In this document: positions 49,101 to 59,982 of the stretch, one piece after another
How the letters are laid out: every line of letters starts with the position of its first letter
Numbering within the stretch: position 1 is the first letter of the stretch
DNA from: Paragyromitra xinjiangensis
Taxonomy: Eukaryota > Ascomycota > Pezizomycetes > Pezizales > Discinaceae
Length of the DNA: 64,000 bases
Reading direction: 5' to 3'
NCBI GenBank assembly: GCA_038503065.1
Contig: JBCAMK010000020.1
Coordinates: 558,001-622,000, forward strand
The notes under the pieces: generated by a model
What the model was told of the DNA's origin: nothing
Databases searched by the model: none
Seen by the model: the letters and a program-made list of their open reading frames with translations, nothing else
Made by a program: the position numbers and the translations under genes

Positions 49101-51869
49101 ACGAAACTTGCTATAAGTTGGTGATTCCAAGGTTACTATCAATCACAAATAGTCACTCGGACATATCCTTTCTTATCCCTGCCCACAAACTCTATAGGTT
49201 GTTTCCGGGGCACATGAAACACTAACTCAATTTAAATGAAACTACATGTAGACGGTGTCAAGCTAGCAGATTTTGTCTTGTTCAGTCCGTCCAGGTACGT
49301 ACGTACTAAGCGATTGAATACTGCACCTGAGACTTCAATAAAGCTTGATGGGGTTCCAGTAAAGTATGAATCCCATTTCCTTAGCAAAGACCCCGTTGAT
49401 ACTGAGGCTTAGTTCTGACAAATCACTATTCGAGCAACCTTTTTACCATCTAGGTAGATAACTGTAGCATGCATGAAGCCCCCTAACCCCCACCAAAATC
49501 AGTCCTCAATATAGCTTCTTCCTACATATATCACCATCGTAAACCTCACACCCATGTTTCCTTATCGAGTTTCTCATTCCCTATCTACGTCCTCTTAAAA
49601 CTTACCTCGCCCCATATGCTGCTTGCTTGTCCCTGAAGGGTGCATAGGGCTGTGTCCAGGTTTCATACTTCCCCTGCACCACGTATATCCCTCTCTCAAC
49701 ACGTCTATGTGCCAACCTCTACAGTTAACGACTATCAGTTCTATCTAAAGCTGCCAACACACTCTCAGAGTCGTTTTACGAAGGCACCGTGCCTAAGATC
49801 ACAGATGATCCACTCCTCGATGATACTAAAGTATTCAACCGAGAGAGAGGTTGACTAGATTAGGCTGTGTCGGGAGATAATGAAAAGGCTCATAAACTAA
49901 TCACCTGCATGTACTTGCGCGGCCTCTAACGTAAAATACGACTTTCACTTTCCTCTGATATGAAATTTCTCACGGCGCACAAAATATGTCCGGATTCCGA
50001 TTCCCCCTCCGGTAACCTATCCATTTAGTAATTGATTCCCTTTTACTTTTGATTGTGGTTCTAGCTCATGCTCTACAAAGCATGATAGTGGCTGGCTTGT
50101 GTAGCATCAGTCGGATATCTGATCCCTGACCACAATTTTCTAGCAACGATACTATTGAGCAGGGAACGGCGATTTCCATCACTAAAGCTCCACTAATCCC
50201 TGTGAGTACGGAGTTTTTAGTAGTTGTGGCTTGCGCAAAGACATATAGGGGCCCCATACTTAATGGGTTGGCGACAAGGTTAGTTCATCAGGCAAAGCAT
50301 CACACCAATGAACAAAATTACCTAGCAATAAAAAATCTGTGTTTTCCTAGACCCTAGGGCCTGAGGGGCTGATCTTACACTCTAGTGACCTTGCAAGCTT
50401 TTTTTTTAATTTTATACCCCCAACATACATGAACTAGCATCATACTCGCACAGGGTGTTAAAAATCGGAAATCGTGCACGGTCTTTGCCATACAAATTCG
50501 TATGAGAGCAGGGATTGAAGCTTTTAGATTTTTACACCCATCCCCGAGTACATATATGCATACATACGGGAATACTATAAAGACATTGGTACCGGGGACG
50601 CACTAGAACTCCTAAGCGTAAAGTAGAAAAAAACCTAGGTTCAAGCCCAAAAAGAGGCCGAAGTGGCACTCCTTACCGTTATCGGAAAGACCATCTCCAC
50701 GAATCCCAGATATTCTACTCATTAGTTCTGTTGGGATTTTAGCCTTCACTTCTGCAAACAGTTCAATTAACCGTGGCCAGGGCTAGCTAGTTTCATCCTG
50801 ATAGTTCCCTCCGACTGGGACTGGCCCATAGTCCATCGCTCTCAACTCCGGAATCAGATCATTGGTTAGGTTTTCGCTAAAAACTCACACGCTAAATGCT
50901 TAGCTTGATCCCACTTTCTCACCCTAGTCCACCCTCTATGTCATGGGTTATCACTCGGCTAATTAAAACTTCAATTTGTTGTAAATATATATATATTGCT
51001 TCATATAGGCTTATATATGGTCACCCCTACTGATTATTCAGTATTTTATGTTGTTCGACATCTTAGTATCTTAGTGTCTCAGCCTCTTAGTGAGCTTTCG
51101 GGGGGTATTCGGGGTATAGTGGAGCAGGCACGGGCCGATCTAATCGACCTAGCTTATTCGGCCCGATTGATAGAATCCTGCTATAGAATATGGTAAAACC
51201 CATCTATGTTCGCCCTACTGTATATATAAGGGGTATTTTTCCTAGCTTAGGCTCACTAAACTCTTTAGCGAGATACTAAACATGCTGTCTGCCACGGCAG
51301 AACTACCAGAGATATAGGAGGGAGGAAGTAGCAGGCAGTATAAATACACGTATCTCGTATAAATCATCACTCCAGGTAGCTTCGACGCCCCTTTCGATCA
51401 ATTATGAATGAGCCGAAAACCTGATTTCAGTCAACCTCCGAGGCCCAGCCAGCTCGTAACTTTTCCAATGCGGTATACCGATCAGCACCAAGAACACACC
51501 CCCATGAACTGATGTCAAAAATCTTACAGCAATTAGATCCTTGAACCCTACAAATCCACTCGGATGCTGAAATAGGAATATTCCGATCGGTGTAACACAC
51601 GGGTAGCATCATCTTTCTGATATAGTTTGCATGCGTGACTATCCCTAATTGTTACATAACCGGTACGATTTGTGGACGCGGGACACTGTTGAAGCCCGTT
51701 AAAGCTTAATATGACGCTAGAGACGCGAGACTCCTGGTAGAGAACTAGGTGATACATGCGGAGCGCTACCCGAGGCCCAACCCCAGCCCCCAAACTTCTC
51801 AAACTTGACCTATTGGGAATGCATTCCTAGTTCTTGTTTACAGAAACTGCAAATAAGTTTATCGCCATA
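46109..51869. other. large gene-poor stretch
   Basis: About 5.8 kb, AT-rich, with only short frames (the longest about 80 codons) and no recognisable domain, tRNA or long repeat. TACATGTA palindromes occur at 48313 and 49243, and GTACGTACGTAC near 49295. This may be decayed transposon DNA. Confidence 0.4.
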
Positions 51870-52358
51870 ATGAAGCCCATCACAATCTTCCATCTTCTCC
51901 TATCGCTCATCTCTCTTTCTACGATGTGTGTGCTAACGTCCGCCTATCACGAGGAGAGTAGTACCAATAGCCGCCCTCCTGCCCCGCTATTCAAACAATA
52001 TCCAGGCGAAAATCACGATAAAATCCACAACACCTTTGAACGCTATATCTGCGAAGTTACCCAAGGTTCTCCTCTAGCTGACGACGTCCAAACGGCTGCC
52101 TCCGACCTCCGAGACCGTAAAGGATGGCGCTGGTGCCAACAGCAGAACAGGTTTGGTTCAAGATGCACCCGCATGACCAACTACGGTACCGCTTCAGTAT
52201 CGATATGCGGGATGTTCCTCTCACGGATGAAATGCAAGGATGTTGCATACGAGGTGATGCATATGGGCCTTGCCTGTCGCAGGAATGTTGGTGGTAAGCT
52301 TTTACAGGGCGGCAAAATAATGTTTAAGGAGGGTTATATTAGTATTTACCATAGTTAA
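51870..52358 (+). CDS. small secreted cysteine-rich protein (effector-like candidate)
   Basis: An intron-free gene of 162 aa starting at the ATG before KPITIFHLL. An N-terminal signal peptide is clear (hydrophobic residues 4-24, likely cleavage after TSA at 23-25). The mature part has six cysteines, at 61, 89, 99, 113, 122 and 136, enough for three disulfides, and no membrane segment or GPI signal. The central pattern W-C-x9-C-x13-C-x8-C, with GSRCTRM and YGTASVSICG, resembles small secreted proteins widespread in Pezizomycotina, but I cannot name the family. The gene is isolated in a gene-poor, AT-rich stretch, a common position for fast-evolving secreted proteins. Function (interaction, defence or cell-wall role) is unknown. 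Confidence 0.65.
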   Translation: MKPITIFHLLLSLISLSTMCVLTSAYHEESSTNSRPPAPLFKQYPGENHDKIHNTFERYICEVTQGSPLADDVQTAASDLRDRKGWRWCQQQNRFGSRCTRMTNYGTASVSICGMFLSRMKCKDVAYEVMHMGLACRRNVGGKLLQGGKIMFKEGYISIYHS

Positions 52359-55300
52359 TACCAAGCGGGATGGGAAGGATGTTGGATAGAGGTGCTGCTC
52401 GGTTGGTTAAGCGAAGATTGGCACAGTACCTAAAGTACATTTACTGATCTCATGGATGGAAAAAGCGGCGAAGGACACTTTGATCATCGTTACTTTAGTT
52501 GCACTAGATGAGGAGCATCTAGACGAAGGATACAGCAATGCAGGTTCATAGTATATGATCACAGAGACGGCCGAGTGATACACTGTGAGGGTTGTCTTAT
52601 TGAAGTCAATCTTGATCAATTGCCAAAATAGATATACCCTAGACAGATATTCTTGGGCATACTAAATGAAGTGATGGCTCCGTTAAGTACCATGGAATCG
52701 TACAATGACACCAGCCCTCATTCTCTTGCTAGCTTTCGACAGTTATATACAAACCCCATTGGCCGGTAGCTAAAATCAAGAATTTTGAGAGCTTATCGTA
52801 TATAGAGCGAAGACGCATCCTTCGGCGGCATCTGATGTTTTATAATTGAAAACTTGATATGTTACTGTTTCCTCTTGATTAAAGTTATGGTTGTATCATA
52901 CTCAAACACGAACGAACTGTTCAATGTTTTCGATAGATAACCCCAAAAGGCTAGGTTAGAAGTAAATGTCTCTGATAGCACGAAATCCCCGTTATGAAGT
53001 AGTCCAACTCCACTTCTCAATTATGCAAAGTTAGTGACAGGCAGGTAGGACATCATTTTTATGCACAGCCAACTTTGAACTTCGCACCGAAATATATCAC
53101 TTTCTGACACGATACGTTCCAGGATATGCGTTTGAAGCACTAAGGTTGATGACGCATTGGCAATCTAGAGATGTTGTTCGAAGGTGATTTGTCGAATTGG
53201 TTGAATCGAATGCCAAACCACACCTGTGGCCGGTCTAGATAAACCAAGACGAGACGCAAAAGATGGGTAATTTGTAACAATGAATTTGTCATCTGCCAGT
53301 TAAACACACGTATGTATTTGGACTCCCTCGGGATTCCATGAATAGCAACCGAGGACGAGGCTTTGCGTTCTCAGATAGATTATGCCGTCACAGCCACCCC
53401 CAGCAGGTAGGTGATGCTGGCTGCCTGGCAGGGTTTAGCGAATGGCGAGGATCGCCAGATCCCTGAACCAAGAGAATGTGGAGCTTGAGTTTGTTGAGGG
53501 CCTGGCGTGTGTGATTCGCGCAAACTCACGAATTCTGGGAAAGGTATGATTATGGACCTCAACTGAAACGGTCGCCTGCCGCTGACATGCATCTGGGTAT
53601 ATTCCTGGTGTATTCTGTATTCTCTAGGGCTTCGGAACAAGGTAGCGGGCGAGGCAAGGATTGAAGGAATGGGGGAGGGGGGATGCGGAGGAACGTTACG
53701 CAACCTGTCACGAATTACAATGTTGCTTGGGTGTATGATCTAGACCAGGTTCTTCTACACAACCTTGACAACAGGCGCCGGGCGAAACGACGTCTGCTGG
53801 GGATAGGACACTCTAGCGCAGATGCCAGCATATATGCGCGCTATACGTATTGTACAGAACAATCCCATTATATCGCCCGTTACGTCTCCAGGTCCCCCAG
53901 GTACGTACATACATACATACATACATACATGTAGCAAAGGCTTCAATTGAACACCCCCCCAACATCTGCTCTCCTCAGAAGTCGGTCTGAGCTGAATTCT
54001 TCCGAGCTGTCCTTCCTTTTTCCGGAGCTCAGTGAACTAGATCTAGCCACGGCCCTCCATCCCTCCCCCATTCACAACTATCACCTTGCAGAAAACCCAG
54101 GACGAAATTGCGGAATTTGACCGAAGATTGTGATTCAGGAGGTGAGGTGGATCCCAAGGCGAAGCTCAAGTGATTCGACACCAGCTTCCTGCAGAGAGGC
54201 GCATCTCCGTTGGGCACAAGAGAGTCTGGCCTCACACGAAAAGTTTAGGGGAACGGCAGAATTGGTGAGGTTGGGACCCTCCGGCAGTTTAAAACTCCCC
54301 CAGCGAGAAAAATCCGGAGGACGTAGCCGAGAACGACGTTGCACAATTACCCCGTTTCCACTCTGCATGCAGAGCAAACGTACATACATACACAGGAAGC
54401 AGGAACAGATTCCTGTCATGAAAGCATCTCTTTTTGGTCACAATTCACTATCACGAGCAGAGAATCGATTCAATCGAGAGTTGTCGTCCTAATCTTGCAA
54501 GATCTGCAAGGTATAAACCTTGTCGTGAATTCTTTTTCTTCACATTTCGGAGTGGCGAGCATCATTTCGGTCATATTCAACTCCCACAGCTTCCTATTCT
54601 AGCTCGCTCACAGCCTTGTAACCTTTCAACCGGGAAATTAAAGCCACGAAATAAAGCCTCAAATAGAAAAATAAAATAAAACTCGCAAAAATCACGGAAT
54701 ATTCACCCCCAGGCACCGACGCGTCGTTCTCCCCCGACCCCGATAACAACTCGCCGCGACTCGGACTCACCGAATCAGTTAATATCGGTCCGCTATACCT
54801 CCATCGGAATAATCAAGATTCATACCGGAACCCTCGGCCCGAAAATAATAATATAAAAAAAAATAGAGAAAACCAAAAAAAAAAAGCGAAATCGCAAAAC
54901 CGGAATAAGACAGTAAATTCTTGGTTCTGCCGCAGTAGCATTTTCTGGTGCTGGCTTACACACGTTACAGTCTCTAGCGAACAGCATTTGACCATAGCGC
55001 ATAAACGAGGGATCGGAGATCGTTTTTGAGTGCTCCCGGAAGCCGTGGGTAACATTCGGTAGTACGTCAACCCTTGGCCTTATTCCTTTTTTGAACCTCA
55101 GGATCAACTGTGAGCCAGTCCAGAGGCTTATCACTGCAGCCTGCAGGAAAGCTCAAGTTTTGTTTGCCCAGTGTGGGGCGAACTTTCGCATTCTCGCTTT
55201 TAATTGTTTTTTCAACGTCCTTTTTCTGTTTCTCTTACCTTAGTCTGCTTTGATAGCAACGCAGGAAAAAAAAGTGGGTCAGACCCGTGGGAACGAATAA

Positions 55301-55790
55301 GCGGAGAGTAAGTGGAAGGGTGACCCAGCGGCCCCCCTCAGTTGTGGAAAGATCTGCGACCAAGCAATTAAGCTAGCCATCTCCGAGACAGGGAAGTTCC
55401 GAAGATAGGAAAGGTGTTCCTTGAAACGTGGAGAACACTAAGGGCGTTTTGGGGAGTTGGGTCTGGGCTCGGGGAAATATTTGGGCTGACTTTGCATAAG
55501 TATATACTGCTCCCGCAGATATCACGCAGACACCTTTTAAAAATTTCTTACTACCGTTATACGAGAGGCGACGCATCTTCTTCTCCAAGGAGCTCCATAC
55601 AGCACTCACTCACACTGTGCAACCCTATAACCGGAAGCCGGCGTAGCTATAACTATAATCGCTCAAATATACAACTTAGCTATTCGGCAGCGATCTCAAC
55701 CTTGTCACAACAACTAGGGAAAGAGGCTTCGAAACTGAACAGTTGACGCCGAATGGTGAAGCTCCGGCAACGAAGAAGAACTGGATATCG
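52359..55790. other. intergenic and long upstream region of the Zn2Cys6 factor
   Basis: About 3.4 kb. It contains an (ATAC)n tract at about 53903-53930 ending in TACATGTA, A-rich runs near 54840-54890 and short frames only. The last 400 bp include an open frame (55414-55746) with no family resemblance, likely a leader or an unrecognised upstream exon. Confidence 0.4.
53903..53930. repeat. (ATAC)n microsatellite
   Basis: About six ATAC units that run directly into a TACATGTA palindrome at 53926-53933. Confidence 0.8.
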
Positions 55791-58700
55791 ATGACAGGGA
55801 ACGGGATGGACTTTTGTGGAGGTGGTAGATCAAGTGGCACGGCATATGGTGGTGAGTTCCAGGGTATAGTACCACCAAATGCGGCACGGAATGATTATCG
55901 ATTTATTGAGCAACAGCATCAAAATCACTCAGAAAATACGGCAGAGAGGCAGGGGCAAGAAGACAAGTATGTGTTTGATACTGTGGTGGTTGGGGGGAAG
56001 AGGCCTAGAGGGGGCCAAGGCCAGACGTCGACTTTAGGTTCAGCCGAAGGCAAAATGGGAACTAGGCGTGGAGGAACAAACGATGTCGGTGACGGTCAGC
56101 ATGGGCATGTAGTGGATATGGCGGTTATTTCCGAGAGAACGCTACCGGTTAATATGGCCGGTCAGGGCTATGTACCGGACGCTGGGGAGATTAATATAGA
56201 TGATGAGATGATAGAAGGAACTGGTAGGGAAGGAAGTGAGGATGCACTTTCAGGAGAAGGGACTCGTGGTATTTTGAAGATGAATATGGACGAAGGACAG
56301 GCTTCTACATGGAGTGAAACTAAAACAAAGGTCCGTTCCTTCTGCTTAACTCCTAAACGTCTCAAGTATCACGGGGGTTGAATTCATGGACCCGCGAACT
56401 CACGTGCACCCATTCGAAGCTATAGCACATTTCTTTTGTTTTTTCTTCCACCATTCTTTAACTTCCTCTCTACTCCTTCCATCATCTTTCACTTATAGCC
56501 CTCCGAAACTAATAAATTACCAGGCTGGCAAAGAAAGGAAACGACTTCCACTAGCATGCATTGCTTGCCGTCGCAAGAAGATCCGTTGTTCTGGCGAGAA
56601 ACCTACGTGCCGTCACTGTCTCCGTTCACGCACACCATGTGTGTACAAACAATCTACACGCAAAGCAGCTCCTCGAACCGATTACATGGCAATGCTTGAT
56701 CGCCGGTTAAAAAGGATGGAAGAAAGGCTGATAAAAAACGTACCAAAGGATGAGGTCAGTGCCGTGCTTGCCGTTACGGGTCGGTCTGTGGTCAAGCCTA
56801 GTTTTTCAACCAACAGTGCAAGATCAGTAGCGTCTGGGAAAAAGCGGACCGCCGGCACTGCATTTGGAAGTGAATTAGATTTTTGGGCTCGTTCTGAAAA
56901 CGCCACCAGGCAACGAGGGGGCAATGTCGGTCTGGGTATTTGGGGTGAATCAGCAGCGGTGAAGGGTGGGCAGAGGGATATGGATGATGGCTCCCAAGCT
57001 TTGCCCTCGAAGGAGATCCAGGAGCACTTGGTGGAAGCTTTTTTCGAGTTTGTTTATGGACAGCCTTACTTTTTGTTGCACAAACCATCGTTTATGAGAC
57101 GATTACGGTATGCCTGTCCTCTTTTTAATCACTCTATGAAAATTAGATAACTAAACAAGAACTAGGAATGGAACTGCACCACCTGTACTGATCCTAGCTT
57201 TATGTGCTGTTTCAGCAAGGTTCTCCAAACATCCAGCCGTGCGTCATGATCCGCCATTTCTAGCTGGTGAGAGTTTCGCTACAGAAGCCCGACGACTACT
57301 ATTAAAAAACTTCGATAACCCGAATATCACCAATGTTACTGTTTGTCTAATGCTTGGCCTTCATGAATTTGGCACATGCCAAGGAGGCAGAAGTTGGGCA
57401 TTCGGAGGAATGGCAACGCGGATGGCACATGCTCTACAATTGCACAAGGAAGTCAACAGTGATCCCATCGGTAGAGCACAATCAACGCTGAGAGCAGATT
57501 ATCCACAGGACCATGAGGGGTCTTTTGGGGGAAATTCAATGTCGTTTGTCGACAGAGAGATTCGACGACGATGCATGTGGGCTAGTTTCGTAATGGACCG
57601 TTTCACTTCGTCAGGCACGGAGAGACCTTGCATAATATCTGAGAGTGAACTCGAGATTCAGCTCCCAACCCATGACAAGAATCTAGAGTTGGACATCCCA
57701 GCGATCACGGAACAGTTGGATGGAACTGTCCGTTCTCCTGAGAACCTCGTGCCAGGTAGTGTGGTGGAGAATATGGGAGTTGGGGCGTACATGGTCAGGG
57801 TTATAGCGCTATACGGAAGAGTTGCAAAGTATTTTAACCAGGTAAGCACTATTTCGGTTTCTGATATCTCTCTCTTTCATGTTGGCAGCATGCGTGATGG
57901 AATTGATACCCTCCGGTAGGGTAATGTATCATCACGTGAGTCGATTATTTGTTACGCAAAATATCACTTCAAACACAAATTTTCAAAGATCAATATTCAT
58001 TAGAATCCTGAGAATCAATTCCCTACTGCATTGCCATATCCCATTGCCTCAAATTCATAGCCCTGATACCATTGTTATTCTCGGAAAGATCGATGATCGT
58101 TAACATTCCTATTAGGGTGGCATAGAACGCGAATCGCGACAAATCTGGGATCCCCATTCTCGATTTTCTGAGCTCTGCGCTGAGGCAGATGATTTTGCGA
58201 ATACTTTACCTGAACGCCTACATTACACAACAGAAAATGCACACAGTCATGCAACTGAGCATCTCTTCGGTCAATTCGTATTCATACATGTCGCCCTCCA
58301 TCAAGTCAAGCTCTTTCTCCAAAAGTCAGTTATACCCGCAACGCCTACTGAAGCTCCAGACATGCCCAAATGTTTTGCACAATCAGCGAGCGAGATAACT
58401 CTCAATTCGGCCACGCAAATCGCCAAGATTTTAGAGGACGTTGAAGAACGTGGGGCTGTGGTTGCCGCCCCGTTTTTAGGCTATTGCGCGTTCAGTGCGG
58501 CCTTGATCCATCTAGTACGGATGTTTTCTACCCACAACAGTGTACAAATGGAAGCAAAAAGATATATGGAGGTCTGCCTTAGATTTTTGCTGCAACTAAG
58601 ACAATATTGGGGACTATTTTGTTACATAACGGACAACTTGGAACGATTATACACCAAATTTGCAGACGCTGTTGCCAAAGGTTCATCTTTCTCGGGACAC

Positions 58701-59765
58701 CAGGAAACCGCGCGGATGCTACAGTATGGAGACTGGTTTCAGAAATATCCGCAAGGAGTATCTGCCAGCGAGTACGAAGGGCATACGGAAAAAGCACAGC
58801 CCATAGACGATGACAATTCATCTATTGACAACGCAGTTTTGAGTCAGCCGTCGAACCTCCAGACCGCAGAGGAATTTTTTGCGAAACTGGGACCGAGGAG
58901 CCAAAGAAGCACCCCATCAGCAGCTTCTTTGAAACGACAAACACAATCTCATACACGTGCTTCACCAGCGCACACATCAGCAATGCTACACGGCTCTTCC
59001 CCAGCATCTGTCCATCACAGCCAATCACCCGCAGTATATCAGTCACCAGTAATGCACCAATCCCCCGCTATGGAAGGAGCTCCAGCGATAACACCTGCAT
59101 CGTCTATGGTTTCTGGACACGGAAATATAGATCTGAAACTGGATCCTCAATTGCTAAACCCGTCGATGCTTTCTCGTCCCCCTGACACGTCTTCGGTTAA
59201 CTTTGAACAACCCTCCCATCATGCTTCTATATCAGGATTATTGCCGAATATGCCGTCGCCCGTTTCGTTTTCGAACTATCCTGTCACTATGTCAAGAACC
59301 TCCGCGGCCGATGACAGCCCAATTTCAACAGGGATGCACCAGCCCCACCATCACCAAGATTATTTTTACGATTTGTATCCGGCGGGATCTGATCCGTCAA
59401 CTATAGGGGCGGCTACACAATCGCTTAATCACGGTTTATGGGCATTCGATCCCCCAATTAACCTTGCGGATGCGAATGCCTTCCCAGACCAAACAAGTAG
59501 TAGCGCGTGGTTTCTGCCATTTAATTCCTGCCCACCAGAATTTGAAACTCGAGTCGAAGTGATCCCGGGGAATTTGAATATGATCGGCGGGGATAGAAGA
59601 GATGGAGGGGGTGGTGGAGATGAAGGTGAGAGAGACGGTCGTGGAGGAAGTGGTAGAGATGGAAGAAATAGAGGTGGTGTGCCGCATATGATATCTCCAA
59701 CCGGCGGACATGCTGGGCGGGGCGCCTCGTCTGGTGCAACCGCATATCGCGATGGTGTACGATGA
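55791..59765 (+). CDS. Zn2Cys6 fungal transcription factor
   Basis: Four exons, 55791-56330, 56524-57107, 57166-57841 and 58116-59765, encoding 1149 aa from the first good ATG; introns are 193, 58 and 274 nt. The zinc cluster is complete: cysteines at about 192, 195, 202, 209, 212 and 219 (C-x2-C-x6-C-x6-C-x2-C-x6-C) with the basic stretch RRKKIR. It is followed by RKAAPRTDYMAMLDRRLKRM, a linker and coiled-coil dimerisation segment. A fungal-specific transcription factor domain follows (GLHEFGTCQGGRSWAFGGMA, TRMAHALQLHKE, REIRRRCMWASFVMDRF). The C-terminal third is Ser/Pro/His/Gln-rich, ending in a Gly/Asp/Arg tract. Unusually, about 180 residues of Gly/Asp-rich sequence precede the zinc cluster. 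The 5' end is uncertain: the first intron donor is GTCCGT and the frame stays open upstream without an ATG. The pathway controlled is unknown. Confidence 0.85.
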
Positions 59766-59820
59766 TAAAAGAGGAAATTCCCTCAATTTCAAGATGCCCT
59801 TTTTATTTCCTCCATTAAAC

Positions 59821-59982
59821 TGGTGTGTCAGGTGACTTAAAACACTATGGGAAGCTGCAGATGGCTGCAGGAGGGTGCAGGAGCTGCACAAACAACCTGG
59901 GCCAACGGAAGTGCAGCTCCATGGTATTTGTAGATGGAGCTAATGCAGCCCTCCAAAGTGTTCGAAGTCACCTGACACACCA
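59821..59982. mobile_element. MITE, 162 bp, 26-bp terminal inverted repeats
   Basis: The left end TGGTGTGTCAGGTGACTT is repeated inverted at the right end, and pairing extends, with a two-base mismatch, through AACACT. The interior is also partly palindromic, with several CTGCA units. It starts 56 bp after the transcription factor stop codon, so it probably lies in the 3' UTR. No target-site duplication is evident. Confidence 0.75.
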
